Shown: positions 1 to 9,249, counted from the first letter of the stretch. The stretch: 64,000 bases of DNA from WLMZ01 sp037139095 (GCA_037139095.1 JBAXHD010000010.1:9171-73170), one strand, 5' to 3'. The notes: generated by a model not told the origin, from the sequence alone. Numbers and translations are program-made.

Positions 1-1
1 T

Positions 2-535
2 CCACTCAATGCCATTGGCGGACGCGTCATGCTGGCGGCCGAAGTGGTGCATCACCTGCGCGGTGACTCGATTGAGTGGGACATGGTGGCGGTTGCTTAT
101 TACCCGCGGCGCATGGCGATGTTGGAGATGCAAATGCTTCCCGAGTTCATCGACCTGCATGTACACAAGGATGCTGCGATGGATTTCACCATCGTGATGG
201 CCACCATGCCTACAGCCGATTCGCCTGCTCCTGCCGACTGGTCAGCACTGTCCGACGGAGACATGTTGTTGATGCAAGTAGTTGCAGATGCAACTACTGC
301 CGACCTCGCCGAGTTGGTGCCATCGCGTCGCATCGGTTTGTACGACGTCGAGGGTGTCATCGTGGGCGACGATCGAGCATGGATGCAGGCCCGTTGGGAC
401 ATCATCTCGCGCGACGATGTCGCTACGTTGACCGCAGCGTTCGCGGCCAACGATGATTCGTCGGTGTACGCAATGATTCTCGAGCCTCGCTTCGATGTAA
501 TGAACGATCCAGCCAGAGTAGGAAGGCAGTCATGA
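2..535 (+). CDS. DUF1330-like protein with two tandem units, 5' end outside the window
   Basis: The frame is open from base 2, so the N-terminus is missing; about 177 residues are visible. The first unit shows a GGRV ... YYPRR ... HVHKDAA ... ATMP pattern, which resembles the DUF1330 / dimeric ferredoxin-like fold. A second, weaker unit of similar size follows (LLMQVVAD ... IGLYDVEGVIVGDDRAWMQARW). No catalytic function can be assigned. The stop overlaps the start of the next gene as ATGA, so the two are probably translationally coupled. The family call is from pattern memory; the tandem-unit reading is inference. Confidence 0.6.
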   Translation, partial: PLNAIGGRVMLAAEVVHHLRGDSIEWDMVAVAYYPRRMAMLEMQMLPEFIDLHVHKDAAMDFTIVMATMPTADSPAPADWSALSDGDMLLMQVVADATTADLAELVPSRRIGLYDVEGVIVGDDRAWMQARWDIISRDDVATLTAAFAANDDSSVYAMILEPRFDVMNDPARVGRQS

Positions 536-1404
536 AATTCGCTATTGCATTTTCGAACACCGGTCCATTTACCCATCCGGACAAAGCTGTCGAGATGGCA
601 CAAGCAGCCGAGGCTGCGGGCTTCGAGTCGTTGTGGACCGTTGAGCATGTGGTGGTGCCGTCTGAGTACAACTCTCCGTACCCATATTCGCCCACGGGCA
701 AGATGCCTGGCGGCGAAGACTCGCCGATTCCCGACCCGCTGATTTGGCTCACCTATGTGGCGGCCGCAACCAGGATCATCAACCTAGCCACGGGCATCTT
801 GATCCTCCCGCAGCGCAACCCGGTGGTTTTGGCCAAAGAACTCGCCACGCTCGACTACATGTCGGGCGGGCGAATGCTTCTCGGCATTGGCGTGGGTTGG
901 CTCGAAGAAGAGTTCGATGCCATTGGTGTTTCGTTCGCCGACCGCGGCCGCCGCAACGACGAATACGTGACTGCCATGCGCGCCCTATGGACCGAAGATA
1001 AGGCGTCGTTCCATGGCGACCATGTGAACTTCGACAACTGCATCTCGCGGCCGCGGCCAGTGAACGGAACCGTGCCGATCCATGTGGGCGGTGACACCGA
1101 TATCGCCGCTCGTCGCGCTGGCCGCCTCGGTGATGGTTTCTTCCCAGCAAAGGGCACTCACGAAGAACTCGCTCGCGTCTTCGACATCGTTCGCGACACG
1201 GCTCGTCAACACGGACGCGACCCCGACGCCATCGAGCTCACCACCGGCGGCAACGGCGCCATTGGGCCCAACGCAATCAATGAGGTGCACGCGCTGGCCG
1301 ATCTTGGCGTAGCGCGCGTGATCCTGCCGGCGTTCTTGTTCTACCGCGACACGGCCGATGCGCTCGCTCGCTATGGCGACGAAGTGATCAGCAAAGTCAA
1401 CTGA
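532..1404 (+). CDS. LLM class F420-dependent oxidoreductase (luciferase-like)
   Basis: A 290-residue TIM-barrel protein of the bacterial luciferase-like monooxygenase superfamily. The seen motifs are ATGILILPQRNP at about residues 86-97 and SGGRMLLGIGVGW at about 111-123, typical of the F420-dependent group common in actinobacteria (TIGR03619-like). Such enzymes transfer hydride between reduced F420 (sometimes FMN) and small organic substrates in the cytoplasm; the substrate here cannot be read. The ATG overlaps the upstream stop by four bases, which fixes the start. The flavin/F420 preference is inferred from family membership only. Confidence 0.85.
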   Translation: MKFAIAFSNTGPFTHPDKAVEMAQAAEAAGFESLWTVEHVVVPSEYNSPYPYSPTGKMPGGEDSPIPDPLIWLTYVAAATRIINLATGILILPQRNPVVLAKELATLDYMSGGRMLLGIGVGWLEEEFDAIGVSFADRGRRNDEYVTAMRALWTEDKASFHGDHVNFDNCISRPRPVNGTVPIHVGGDTDIAARRAGRLGDGFFPAKGTHEELARVFDIVRDTARQHGRDPDAIELTTGGNGAIGPNAINEVHALADLGVARVILPAFLFYRDTADALARYGDEVISKVN

Positions 1405-1420
1405 GACCGCGCCGCGCCGG

Positions 1421-2392
1421 TCAGTTCGGTGAGGTGGGCACCCGATTTGGGGTGCTCGCCATCCAATCGAGCAGCGCCTTGTTGAACGACTCGGGAATGT
1501 CTTCTTGCAAGAAGTGTCCGCCACCCTCAAGGATCACGTGGGGCTGCCCCTTTGCTCCGGGTACTCGTTGCACGAGCTGTATGTAGCCGGTGGGAGCGAC
1601 CACATCCCGGTCGCTGAAGATCGTCACAAAGGGTCGCTCGAATTGCTCGAGCACCTTCCATGCATGCCAGTTTGGAACCAGCATTGGATTGTCGGGCGTG
1701 GTGGGCAGCAACTGCGTGAAGGCGCGGCTGCCGATGGTCGATTCGGGCTCTGGGTATGGCGCTTTGTAGCCGGCTGTAACAGCGGGAGTAACCGGCGTGA
1801 CCATGGTGCCTGGCAGCAAAGTCCATGGTTCCCATACGGCAGCTTCGCGAGCCATCTTCTGGAATGCGGCGAATGCGCCGCGGGCCACAATGGGTCCGTC
1901 GGGCAATGGCTCCGATGGATCGCGCTCTGGGAATCCAGTGTTCGAAAACGAGATGCGTGCGAACCGGTGGGGTTGCTCGGCCACGAGGCGCAAACCGATG
2001 ATGCCGCCCCAGTCATGCAACACAAAGGTGATGTCGTGCAGGTTGAGTTGATCGAGAAGCGCCGAGCCCAGCCATTGCACGTGACGCTCTACTGAGTAGT
2101 CGTCGATTTCACTTGGCTTGTCCGAGAGGCCCATGCCCACGAGGTCGACGGCGATGCACCGGTAGCCGGCCTGTACGGCTGCGGTAATCGAATGGCGCCA
2201 GATGTACGACCACGACGGATTGCCGTGCACAAACACAACCGGAGGTTGATCGCGCGGGCCTTCGTCGATGTAGTGCAGGCGAATCGGCTGACCATCGCCG
2301 CTTGGCACCTCGACATAGTGCGACTCGAATGGGTAGTCGGGGAGATCAGCAGTAAGGCCAGCGGCCGAGCGCAGAATCTTCATGGCGCTCAC
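1421..2392 (-). CDS. alpha/beta hydrolase, haloalkane dehalogenase-like
   Basis: A 323-residue alpha/beta hydrolase. HGNPSWSYIWR (from residue 56) forms the oxyanion region, and the nucleophile is an aspartate (D127 in HDWGG) followed by tryptophan, as in haloalkane dehalogenases and not in serine esterases. An acidic pair lies in FSDRD (about 259-263) and the catalytic histidine is H293 in GGGHFLQED. Members hydrolyse a carbon-halogen bond to an alcohol, or in relatives an epoxide. The D-x-H layout supports dehalogenase over esterase, but the halide-binding residues cannot be confirmed by eye. Its 3' end faces the oxidoreductase gene; its 5' end is divergent from the arylsulfatase. Confidence 0.75.
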   Translation of the reverse strand: MSAMKILRSAAGLTADLPDYPFESHYVEVPSGDGQPIRLHYIDEGPRDQPPVVFVHGNPSWSYIWRHSITAAVQAGYRCIAVDLVGMGLSDKPSEIDDYSVERHVQWLGSALLDQLNLHDITFVLHDWGGIIGLRLVAEQPHRFARISFSNTGFPERDPSEPLPDGPIVARGAFAAFQKMAREAAVWEPWTLLPGTMVTPVTPAVTAGYKAPYPEPESTIGSRAFTQLLPTTPDNPMLVPNWHAWKVLEQFERPFVTIFSDRDVVAPTGYIQLVQRVPGAKGQPHVILEGGGHFLQEDIPESFNKALLDWMASTPNRVPTSPN

Positions 2393-2461
2393 TTCGGATT
2401 CCTATGGAGATTCATTGACATGTAGGGTGACAATACATTCTCGTGTGACGAAGGGGTAGCT

Positions 2462-4726
2462 GTGGGGATCAACCAAGAATTTCAAGGTCGTATTGGTCGA
2501 ACGGTGGCCGAGTCTGTGCCGTCGTTCGAAGTGGCAGCGCACCCAGGCGACGATGCCCCCAACGTGGTCATTGTGTTGCTCGACGACACCGGCTTTGCCC
2601 AGTTCGGCTGTTTTGGCTCAGACATCGACACGCCAAATATCGATGCGTTGGCGGCCAACGGTCTGCAGTTCACCAACTTCCACGTGACACCACTGTGTTC
2701 GCCAACTCGCGCGGCGTTGCTCACCGGTCGCTCGAACCACGCTGTTGGTATGCGCTCGGTGTCGAACTTCATCACCGGGTTCCCCAACCAGCTCGGCCAC
2801 ATCTCGAACCATGCGGCCACGGTGGCCGAAGTGCTCGGCGACGCTGGCTACGCCACGTTTGCGTTGGGCAAGTGGCATCTTGCGCCAATGGAGCAGTGCT
2901 CGGCCGCGGGCCCATTCGATCAGTGGCCACTGGCCCGTGGCTTCAATCGTTTCTACGGTTTTATGGACGGCGAAACCGACCAGTTCTACCCCGAACTCGT
3001 TGCCGACAACCATCCAATTCACACACCAGGCACGCCCGAAGAGGGTTACCACGTGTCGCAAGATCTGGTCGACCAAGCACTGAAGATGATTGCCGACTCA
3101 AAGGGTGTTCGTCCCGATCGGCCGTTCTTTACCTACCTTGCATTTGGTGCCACGCACGCTCCACACCAAGCGCCGCCTGAGTACCTCGCTAAGTACCGCG
3201 GTCGGTACGACGAAGGCTGGGATGTCATCCGCGAGCGTTGGTTCAACAAGCAGATCGAACGCGGCGTGATCCCGGCCGACACAACGTTGTCGCCACGCAA
3301 CCCGGGCGTGAATGCATGGGCCGATCTCTCCGACAACGAGCGCTTGCTTGCAGCACGCCTGCAAGAAACTTTTGCGGCGTTCCTCGATCACACTGATGTG
3401 CAGATCGGTCGCCTCGTCGAAGGGCTTCGTCGTCTCGGCCAACTCGACAACACCATCCTCGTTGTGCACGCCGACAACGGTGCATCTCAAGAAGGTGGCC
3501 CATTCGGTGTCATGCACGAGATGAAGTTCTTCAACGGCATTATCGAAATGCCCGACGAAGCAGTGCAGCGCATCGACACCATCGGCGGCCCCAACAGTCA
3601 TACCAACTACCCGTGGGGCTGGGCCCAAGTGGGCAACACGCCGTACCGCTGGTACAAGCAGAACACCCACGAGGGTGGCGTGCACGTGCCGATGGTGTTT
3701 CATTGGCCAAACGGCGTACCCGCCGAGCAGCGCGGAACCATGCGCGATCAGTTCGTGTTTGTCTCCGATGTTGTTCCAACTGTGTACGACCTCGTAGGCA
3801 TCGAGCCCCCGCAGGTGCGTAGAGGGCTCAATCAGTTGCCCGTCACCGGTCATTCGTTTGCTTCGGTCATCGCCAATCCAGTGGCTCCCGCTACCAACAC
3901 GGTTCAGTACTTCGAGAACATGGGCAGCTTGGCGATTGTGGCTGGCGAGTGGAAGGCAGTGTTCAAGCACACACCTGGCCTCGACCCCGCAACCGAGTCG
4001 TGGGAGCTGTATCACCTCGCCATCGACCGCTCGGAGTGCAACGACCTTGCGGCCAGCGATCCCGACAAGCTTGCCGAGATGGTGGCGTTGTGGGAAAGCG
4101 AAGCCGAGCGTCATGGTGTGTTCCCACTGGATGACCGCGGTATTGCGTTGTTCGGGGCGCGATTCCGCGACCACTCGCCGCACCCAGAAAGCCGTCGCTA
4201 TGTGTATCGCCCGCCAATGTCGCCACTGCCATCGCAGGCATCTGCTGCAATCGGTGGCCGCCATGCCGATATCACCGCTCGGGTCAACCTTGCCGCAGGT
4301 GACGAGGGTGTCTTGTTCGCTACGGGCACTCAGAACTCAGGAGTGTCGATGTTCGTGCAGAACCAACGCTTGGTTCTCGACTACAACTCGTTTAGCAATC
4401 ACACCATTGTCGAATCAGACACCGAGATTCCGTTGGGCGACTCCGAACTCATCGTGCGTCTTCGCCGGGGCGACGGCATGCGCGGCAGTATCGAACTCGT
4501 GGTTAACGGTCGCGTGGCCGGAGCCGCCAATCTCGACCTGTACATGCGAATGATTTCATCGATCGGACCAAGCGTTGGTAGCGATCATGGTTCAAGCGTC
4601 TCCGAGCGTTACGCGGCGCCGTACGAGTTCACCGGCGAACTGTACGAAGTGGTGCTGCAGGCAAGCCCCGAGAAATACGGCGACGCCGCCGAAGCCGCCG
4701 GACGCGCCGAAATGTCGCGTCAGTAA
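2462..4726 (+). CDS. arylsulfatase, formylglycine-dependent
   Basis: A 754-residue type I sulfatase starting at GTG. The metal-binding pair D41-D42 sits in VIVLLDDTGF, and the signature CSPTRAALLTGR begins at C79, which is converted to formylglycine by a maturase. Further conserved blocks are GKWHL and HADNGASQEGGPFG. The enzyme hydrolyses sulfate esters. No signal peptide is evident, so a cytoplasmic location is likely. No formylglycine-generating enzyme is encoded in this window, so maturation must depend on a gene elsewhere. Residues after about 590 form a beta-rich C-terminal extension. A perfect TTGACA -35 hexamer lies at 2415-2420, but I see no convincing -10. Confidence 0.9.
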   Translation: MGINQEFQGRIGRTVAESVPSFEVAAHPGDDAPNVVIVLLDDTGFAQFGCFGSDIDTPNIDALAANGLQFTNFHVTPLCSPTRAALLTGRSNHAVGMRSVSNFITGFPNQLGHISNHAATVAEVLGDAGYATFALGKWHLAPMEQCSAAGPFDQWPLARGFNRFYGFMDGETDQFYPELVADNHPIHTPGTPEEGYHVSQDLVDQALKMIADSKGVRPDRPFFTYLAFGATHAPHQAPPEYLAKYRGRYDEGWDVIRERWFNKQIERGVIPADTTLSPRNPGVNAWADLSDNERLLAARLQETFAAFLDHTDVQIGRLVEGLRRLGQLDNTILVVHADNGASQEGGPFGVMHEMKFFNGIIEMPDEAVQRIDTIGGPNSHTNYPWGWAQVGNTPYRWYKQNTHEGGVHVPMVFHWPNGVPAEQRGTMRDQFVFVSDVVPTVYDLVGIEPPQVRRGLNQLPVTGHSFASVIANPVAPATNTVQYFENMGSLAIVAGEWKAVFKHTPGLDPATESWELYHLAIDRSECNDLAASDPDKLAEMVALWESEAERHGVFPLDDRGIALFGARFRDHSPHPESRRYVYRPPMSPLPSQASAAIGGRHADITARVNLAAGDEGVLFATGTQNSGVSMFVQNQRLVLDYNSFSNHTIVESDTEIPLGDSELIVRLRRGDGMRGSIELVVNGRVAGAANLDLYMRMISSIGPSVGSDHGSSVSERYAAPYEFTGELYEVVLQASPEKYGDAAEAAGRAEMSRQ

Positions 4727-4766
4727 CCACCAGTCACAGATCAGAAGAACGGACAGGAATATCGAA

Positions 4767-5402
4767 ATGTCAGAAAGCTCTACCCCTCGGCTGATCTCGG
4801 ATATGCGCGGTGTGCGTTACGGCGAGGTGCTCGCAGTGTTCCAACGAGAGACTGGCTTCGAGGCCGAGGTCTACGGAACACAGTTGCTCAACGATTGCCC
4901 ACAAGAGTTGTGGCAGACCCTTGAAGCCAACGCCATCGCCCAAGAGATGGGCGCGCTGATGGTCAAGCTCAACGGTCCTCGCCATTGGATGCTCGACGGT
5001 TTCGGCCAAAAGGTTGCCGTTGTTGATCCTGTGTTTCGCGAGTTCAACGGCCTCAACATGCGCCGCATTGCCCTGCTCGACCTCAGCGAAGGAATCGACG
5101 TCGGTCCGTACAAGAATCGTTATGTGAACCGCGGTGCAGTGTTCTTCTTCGACGCAGGCAAGCCGGTGTACGAACTGGTGAGTCCCGACGGTTTGGCCTA
5201 CGTGATGCAGGCCTATTGCATCGGTGTCGATCCCAATATCACAGCCGAAAGTCTCAGCACGCTTGGCGATCGCTTGGCGATGCCTCAGGGTTGGTCGTAT
5301 CGCACCCGAATCCTTGAGCACGAACTGGTCATCGACACCAGTGCCACCATCGCAACGGTGCTGCAAGACGAATTCGAAAACAGCTACACGCTTCCTACCT
5401 GA
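4767..5402 (+). CDS. uncharacterised protein beside the arylsulfatase
   Basis: A 211-residue soluble protein with no signal peptide, membrane segment or motif that I recognise. Its start is the ATG preceded by a purine-rich GGACAGGA; the longer in-frame reading begins inside the sulfatase gene and is not credible. It sits 40 bp after the sulfatase on the same strand, so it is probably co-transcribed. It has a conserved-looking central part (MRRIALLDLSEG ... VNRGAVFFFDAG) and codon use like its neighbours. A role with the sulfatase or its substrate is inference from position alone. Confidence 0.7.
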   Translation: MSESSTPRLISDMRGVRYGEVLAVFQRETGFEAEVYGTQLLNDCPQELWQTLEANAIAQEMGALMVKLNGPRHWMLDGFGQKVAVVDPVFREFNGLNMRRIALLDLSEGIDVGPYKNRYVNRGAVFFFDAGKPVYELVSPDGLAYVMQAYCIGVDPNITAESLSTLGDRLAMPQGWSYRTRILEHELVIDTSATIATVLQDEFENSYTLPT

Positions 5403-5436
5403 CCCGTAGGTCCCGGCGACACCCGGCCAACGGCAA

Positions 5437-5547
5437 TCACCACGGGCGAACGCTGCTCACCACCAGGCCGGCTCGCGCGTTGTAGCCAGTTGGCGACAGA
5501 TGCACGTGGTCGCCCGCGAACAGCGCGGCACCTCGATTGGTCAGCCT
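5437..5547 (-). pseudogene. relic of an SGNH/GDSL hydrolase C-terminus
   Basis: After a TAA at 5548-5550 this frame reads 36 codons to a TGA at 5437-5439, including LFAGDHVHLSPTGYNARAGL. That matches block V of SGNH/GDSL esterases, where the D-x-x-H pair (here D-H-V-H) supplies the catalytic aspartate and histidine before a PTGY turn. The rest of such an enzyme (GDS nucleophile, block III) is absent; upstream is the HNH lipoprotein in another frame. I read it as the remains of a gene largely replaced by its neighbour. The match is short, so it could be chance. Confidence 0.45.
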
Positions 5548-6428
5548 TTACGCCAGTGAGCGCGGCCAGCGGCGTATGGAGTGCCATCCGCTCTCGCAAG
5601 CGAGCAGAGATATGCGATGCCTTTGTATGTGCCGTGCGCGTTGACCGGCGTGCAGAATGCCCCGGGCTTGATGTCGGTCGATGCTGCAGCCGAGCCGTCT
5701 GCCGATGGCGCAACCGGTTGGGGCGTCGGCGCCCCAACTGATGATCCACTCGGACTCGCATCAAGCAGCAGCCACCAATGGATGATTTCGTCTTGCGCCA
5801 CCGCAAGCGTGATCTGTCCGGCGCACACCTGCTTGTGCAGTCGGTTTTCCCACACGTCTTTATCGTGGGCGTTGTCGGGGCCCGTGTAGGGCTCGGGCCA
5901 CAGGTTGGTGATGTCGTTCGAGCCGCCCAACTCAAGCGGGATGAGGTGGTCAACTTCGTACGCTCCGGGCGCAGGACTCGAGATGCCGTATTCGGCAAAC
6001 ACTCTGCGCTTGGTGGCAGCGCTCACGTTGCGGACGCTGGCTGTGTACCCAGATAGGCAGATGGTCTCGTGGATGTTGGCTTGGGTCACTCGTGGGTCGG
6101 CCGCGCCCGGCGACAGTGTCATGTCTTGGACCAGGATGCCGCTCGTTGGAGGCGCTGCCTGAGTGGTTTGTACCAGGACGCCCGCTGGTTCGGTGGCTGC
6201 GGAAGCTGTGGCTGCGGTGGTGTTTACAGGTGCTGCGGTCGCTGCCGGCGTCGAGATCGTCGCCTGCTCGTGAACGAATGTCGGCGCCGCCGACACTGGA
6301 GGAGAGCTCGGATTGGCCGACTGGCGAACCGCTTGGGACCCAGCGCAGCCAGTAACGACAAGCAGCCCCAGAGTGACCGCGACCCGGGCACGGGCGCCCG
6401 CACGCGTCGGCGGCTGCAAACTGGCCAT
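5541..6428 (-). CDS. HNH-motif lipoprotein
   Basis: A 295-residue predicted lipoprotein. A short hydrophobic segment ends in VVTGC with the lipidated cysteine at C28, then a Ser/Thr/Ala/Pro-rich linker to about residue 110. The core carries YEVDHLIPLELGG (about 157-169) and NLWPEP (175-180), the HNH-like signature of actinobacterial secreted HNH proteins. A small C-terminal module (FCTPVNAHGTYKG ... YLCS) follows another low-complexity linker. It should be tethered outside the membrane. Nuclease activity is plausible from the HNH motif but not shown. The stop falls within the SGNH-like relic. Confidence 0.7.
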   Translation of the reverse strand: MASLQPPTRAGARARVAVTLGLLVVTGCAGSQAVRQSANPSSPPVSAAPTFVHEQATISTPAATAAPVNTTAATASAATEPAGVLVQTTQAAPPTSGILVQDMTLSPGAADPRVTQANIHETICLSGYTASVRNVSAATKRRVFAEYGISSPAPGAYEVDHLIPLELGGSNDITNLWPEPYTGPDNAHDKDVWENRLHKQVCAGQITLAVAQDEIIHWWLLLDASPSGSSVGAPTPQPVAPSADGSAAASTDIKPGAFCTPVNAHGTYKGIAYLCSLARADGTPYAAGRAHWRKG

Positions 6429-6481
6429 GGGGCACAGTAGCGCTCGACGCCGATGTGGCAGTGGAAATCAGCTTGGAGGCA

Positions 6482-7174
6482 TTAGCCCGCAGCGACGACA
6501 CCGAACAGCGAGGCGGTTTCAGAGAGTGAGTTGCGGCACGCGGGCATGGGCACCGCAGGCGCTGGGTGGCTTGAACCAAGCACCACCGATAACCGTTGCC
6601 AGATACTCGTCTCAACGCTGTCTGCTGGGGCGTCGCCATCAATGCGGTGCAACAGGCCGCAGCTCTGCAGGTAGTTCAACATCGGCACGGTCTCGGATTC
6701 GTAGACCACGAGACGTCGCCGGGCAATAGTGATGTCGTCGTCGCACCGGCCTCGATGCGTCAACCGCTCGAGCGCAACGTTGCTCGGGATAGCAATCTCG
6801 AGGGCGATTGGTGGCGAGCTTGATGCTTGCGAAGTCACGGCGACAGCCTGCGCGACAGTGCGGGGGAAACCGTCAAGCACATAGCCGTCGCCTTCGATGC
6901 ACGAATCGACAAGCGAGATGATCAGCTCTGCAGGCAAGAGATTGCCTGCGTTGATCACCTTTTCGATGGCCGTTCCGAGTGGCGTCTGTGCCTCGATTGC
7001 TTTGCGCAGCACGTCGCCGGTAGACACGTATTGCACGCCCAGACGTTGTGCGAGTCGAACGCCCTGCGTGCCTTTGCCCGCACCTGGCCTGCCGACCAAG
7101 AAAATGCGCGGCTGAGTTTGCCTCAGAAGTGTTGAACCTGCGTCGCTTGAGCGGAAATCGTGAGACACCGGCAC
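6482..7174 (-). CDS. adenylate kinase-like nucleoside monophosphate kinase (stand-alone copy)
   Basis: A 230-residue P-loop kinase: GRPGAGKGTQ (about 28-37), the NMP-binding STGDVLRKAI, the FPRT turn and the RLTHRGRCDD lid segment. The lid is the short form with no zinc cysteines. It transfers phosphate from ATP to AMP or a related nucleotide. The housekeeping adk of actinobacteria normally lies in the ribosomal protein cluster with secY, so this isolated gene is probably a second copy; that is inference. The last 30 residues (from VVLGSSHPAP) look like an unrelated tail, and about 20 residues precede the first strand. Confidence 0.8.
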   Translation of the reverse strand: MPVSHDFRSSDAGSTLLRQTQPRIFLVGRPGAGKGTQGVRLAQRLGVQYVSTGDVLRKAIEAQTPLGTAIEKVINAGNLLPAELIISLVDSCIEGDGYVLDGFPRTVAQAVAVTSQASSSPPIALEIAIPSNVALERLTHRGRCDDDITIARRRLVVYESETVPMLNYLQSCGLLHRIDGDAPADSVETSIWQRLSVVLGSSHPAPAVPMPACRNSLSETASLFGVVAAG

Positions 7175-7338
7175 CCCATTCGGTCGGCGAAGCGTGGCGG
7201 TCGCTTCGAATTGAGCTGTTACTACAAAAGCTCAAGATACGCATGGTGGGGCTCGATCGATAGGGCACAAAGTCCCATAACCGATGTGCCTATTGGCTGC
7301 TCAGCAGGTCGTTTCGGTCGAATTGACCCTCGCGACCG

Positions 7339-7854
7339 TTAGCCGTGGGTGTCGCCGTTGGGCATCGTTGCCCCGGTGAAATCGGCTCGGTAGCGGTTCG
7401 ATCCGTCGAGGTTTGCCAGCGTGAGATTCGACCCGTCGAAGTGGCTCTTTGAGAGGTCGGCCCCAGAAAGGTTGGCGCCGGTGAGATTGGCACCGGAGAC
7501 CATTGCCGACGGCATTCCGGCCCCGCTGAGGTCGGCGAGTACGAGAGTTGCACCCGTCAGGTCGGCCCCAGCCAGGTTGGTGCGGTGCAGCTTGGCGCCG
7601 GTGAGGTTTGCGCCCGCAAGCTGTGCCTCGCTGAGGTCGAGACCCGACAGGTCAACATTTGTGAGGTCGGCGCCCGGCTTGATGACATGGCCGCGAACGA
7701 CCAACGCATCAGCCGGAGGAGCAGTGGTGCCCGCAGGGTCGGTGGGCGGCGGCGGAATTGTCGTGGGAATCGTTGGCACCGCCGACGACGAAGAACTGCA
7801 GCCAACGTTGCCGGCAGCGATGAGCACGCACAGAGCTGCAAGACGGAAACGCAT
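7339..7854 (-). CDS. pentapeptide-repeat lipoprotein
   Basis: A 171-residue protein with a lipoprotein signal (lipobox ending at C19, followed by a run of serines), a Pro/Thr linker, then about 18 tandem A(D/N)LXX pentapeptides such as ANLTG, ADLSG and SNLTL from residue 60 on. Such repeats fold into a right-handed four-sided beta helix. The protein should be anchored outside the membrane. The family has no single function, and no enzymatic motif is present. It lies 164 bp downstream of the kinase on the same strand. Confidence 0.85.
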   Translation of the reverse strand: MRFRLAALCVLIAAGNVGCSSSSSAVPTIPTTIPPPPTDPAGTTAPPADALVVRGHVIKPGADLTNVDLSGLDLSEAQLAGANLTGAKLHRTNLAGADLTGATLVLADLSGAGMPSAMVSGANLTGANLSGADLSKSHFDGSNLTLANLDGSNRYRADFTGATMPNGDTHG

Positions 7855-8034
7855 GAGGAAAACGTACCGCGTGTGTCAACGGGTTCTGCAGGCAGCCCCT
7901 GTTCAGCGGTGGTCTTAGGACTGATGGGTTCCTTGGTACATGCCTATTTCCTCATTGCACCACAGCCGCTCGTTCGCGCATTCTTGCCTGACGCCGACCC
8001 CCCAATTGTCGGCGCACTACCAGGAGAGAACGAT

Positions 8035-9249
8035 ATGAGTGCTGTCACATCCCCCCACCGTTCGGTACGCAGCGCTCGCCGAGTAGCGCTCGCCGTGTTT
8101 GGTGCGCTCGGCCTCGCCGCCTGTGGTTCAGCGGCACCAACGCGATCGGCGCACGAGGGCCACATCGTGGCGGCTGCGCAAACCAACGCTGTTCATGCTG
8201 ATGCGGTTCAGGCGAAGGCTGCTTGCCCCGGCAAGATGCGCACCTACTTCATCGCTGCGGATCAGGTCGACTGGAATTATGCGCCGACCGGAATGAACCA
8301 GATCACCGGCGCCGCGTTTACCGACGAGCAGAACACGTTTGTGGGTGGCGGCCCAGATCGCGTCGGTAGCACCTACAAGAAGTCGCAGTACCGCGAGTAC
8401 ACCGACGCGACCTTTGGCCAACTCAAGCCCCGCCCCGCCAAGTGGGAGCATCTCGGCCTGCTCGGGCCAGCCATTCAGGCCGAGGTTGGCGACACGATCA
8501 CTGTCGTGTTCAAGAACAACACACCATTCCCGGCAAGCGTGCACCCGCACGGCGTGTTCTACGCAAAGTCCAGCGAAGGGGCTGGCTACAACGATGGTTC
8601 GGGCGCTGCGAACAAGGGCGACGATTCGGTTGCGCCGGGTGATACCTACACCTACGTCTGGAAGGTTCCAGAGCGCGCCGGCCCCGGCCCAATGGAGGGC
8701 AGCTCGGTCATGTGGATGTATCACTCGCACGTAGATGAAATCGGAGACACCAATGCCGGCTTGATGGGGCCAATGATCGTTACCGCTTGTGGAAAGGCTC
8801 GTCCAGACGGGTCGCCGGTCGATGTCGATCGCGAATTGGTCGCCAACTTCAGCGTGATGGACGAGAACTCGAGCGTGTATAGCGAGATCAACCGTCTTGC
8901 TCTGCAGTCACCCCCTGCTGCTGACGACGATGCCTTCCACGAGAGCAATTTGATGCATTCGATCAATGGTTACCTCTACGGCAACCTGCCCGGGTTGACA
9001 ATGAAGAAGGGCGATCATGTGCGCTGGTATGTCATGGCGATGGGTACCGAAGTGGACCTGCACACCCCGCATTGGCATGGCATGACTGTTCTTGCGAATG
9101 GCATGCGCACTGATGTCGTCTCGCTGCTTCCAGCTTCGATGATCACCGCTGACATGGTGCCCGACAACCCAGGCAAGTGGTTCTTTCACTGCCACGTGAA
9201 CGATCACATCAAGGCCGGCATGATGGCTACCTACACGGTGACGCCATAG
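8035..9249 (+). CDS. multicopper oxidase lipoprotein
   Basis: A 404-residue secreted copper protein. The start is the ATG preceded by AGGAG at proper spacing; a longer in-frame reading overlaps the divergent gene. An SARRVALAVFG stretch precedes a lipobox (GLAAC, C30), so it may be Tat- or Sec-exported and lipidated. All four copper histidine motifs are visible: HPHG, YHSH, HTPHWHG and HCHVNDHIKAGM. Two cupredoxin domains fit its length, as in hephaestin-like or two-domain oxidases. It probably oxidises metals or phenolic substrates with oxygen. The substrate is not readable, and no adjacent copper regulator is seen. Confidence 0.88.
   Translation: MSAVTSPHRSVRSARRVALAVFGALGLAACGSAAPTRSAHEGHIVAAAQTNAVHADAVQAKAACPGKMRTYFIAADQVDWNYAPTGMNQITGAAFTDEQNTFVGGGPDRVGSTYKKSQYREYTDATFGQLKPRPAKWEHLGLLGPAIQAEVGDTITVVFKNNTPFPASVHPHGVFYAKSSEGAGYNDGSGAANKGDDSVAPGDTYTYVWKVPERAGPGPMEGSSVMWMYHSHVDEIGDTNAGLMGPMIVTACGKARPDGSPVDVDRELVANFSVMDENSSVYSEINRLALQSPPAADDDAFHESNLMHSINGYLYGNLPGLTMKKGDHVRWYVMAMGTEVDLHTPHWHGMTVLANGMRTDVVSLLPASMITADMVPDNPGKWFFHCHVNDHIKAGMMATYTVTP

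Noticed and set aside
2393..2461. Full promoter for the arylsulfatase from the perfect TTGACA at 2415
   Set aside because: No acceptable -10 at 16-18 bp spacing, so the hexamer alone is not enough.
3098..4264. 388-codon open frame on the minus strand inside the arylsulfatase gene
   Set aside because: It shows no recognisable domain and lies wholly opposite a well-conserved sulfatase; high GC leaves long antisense frames open.
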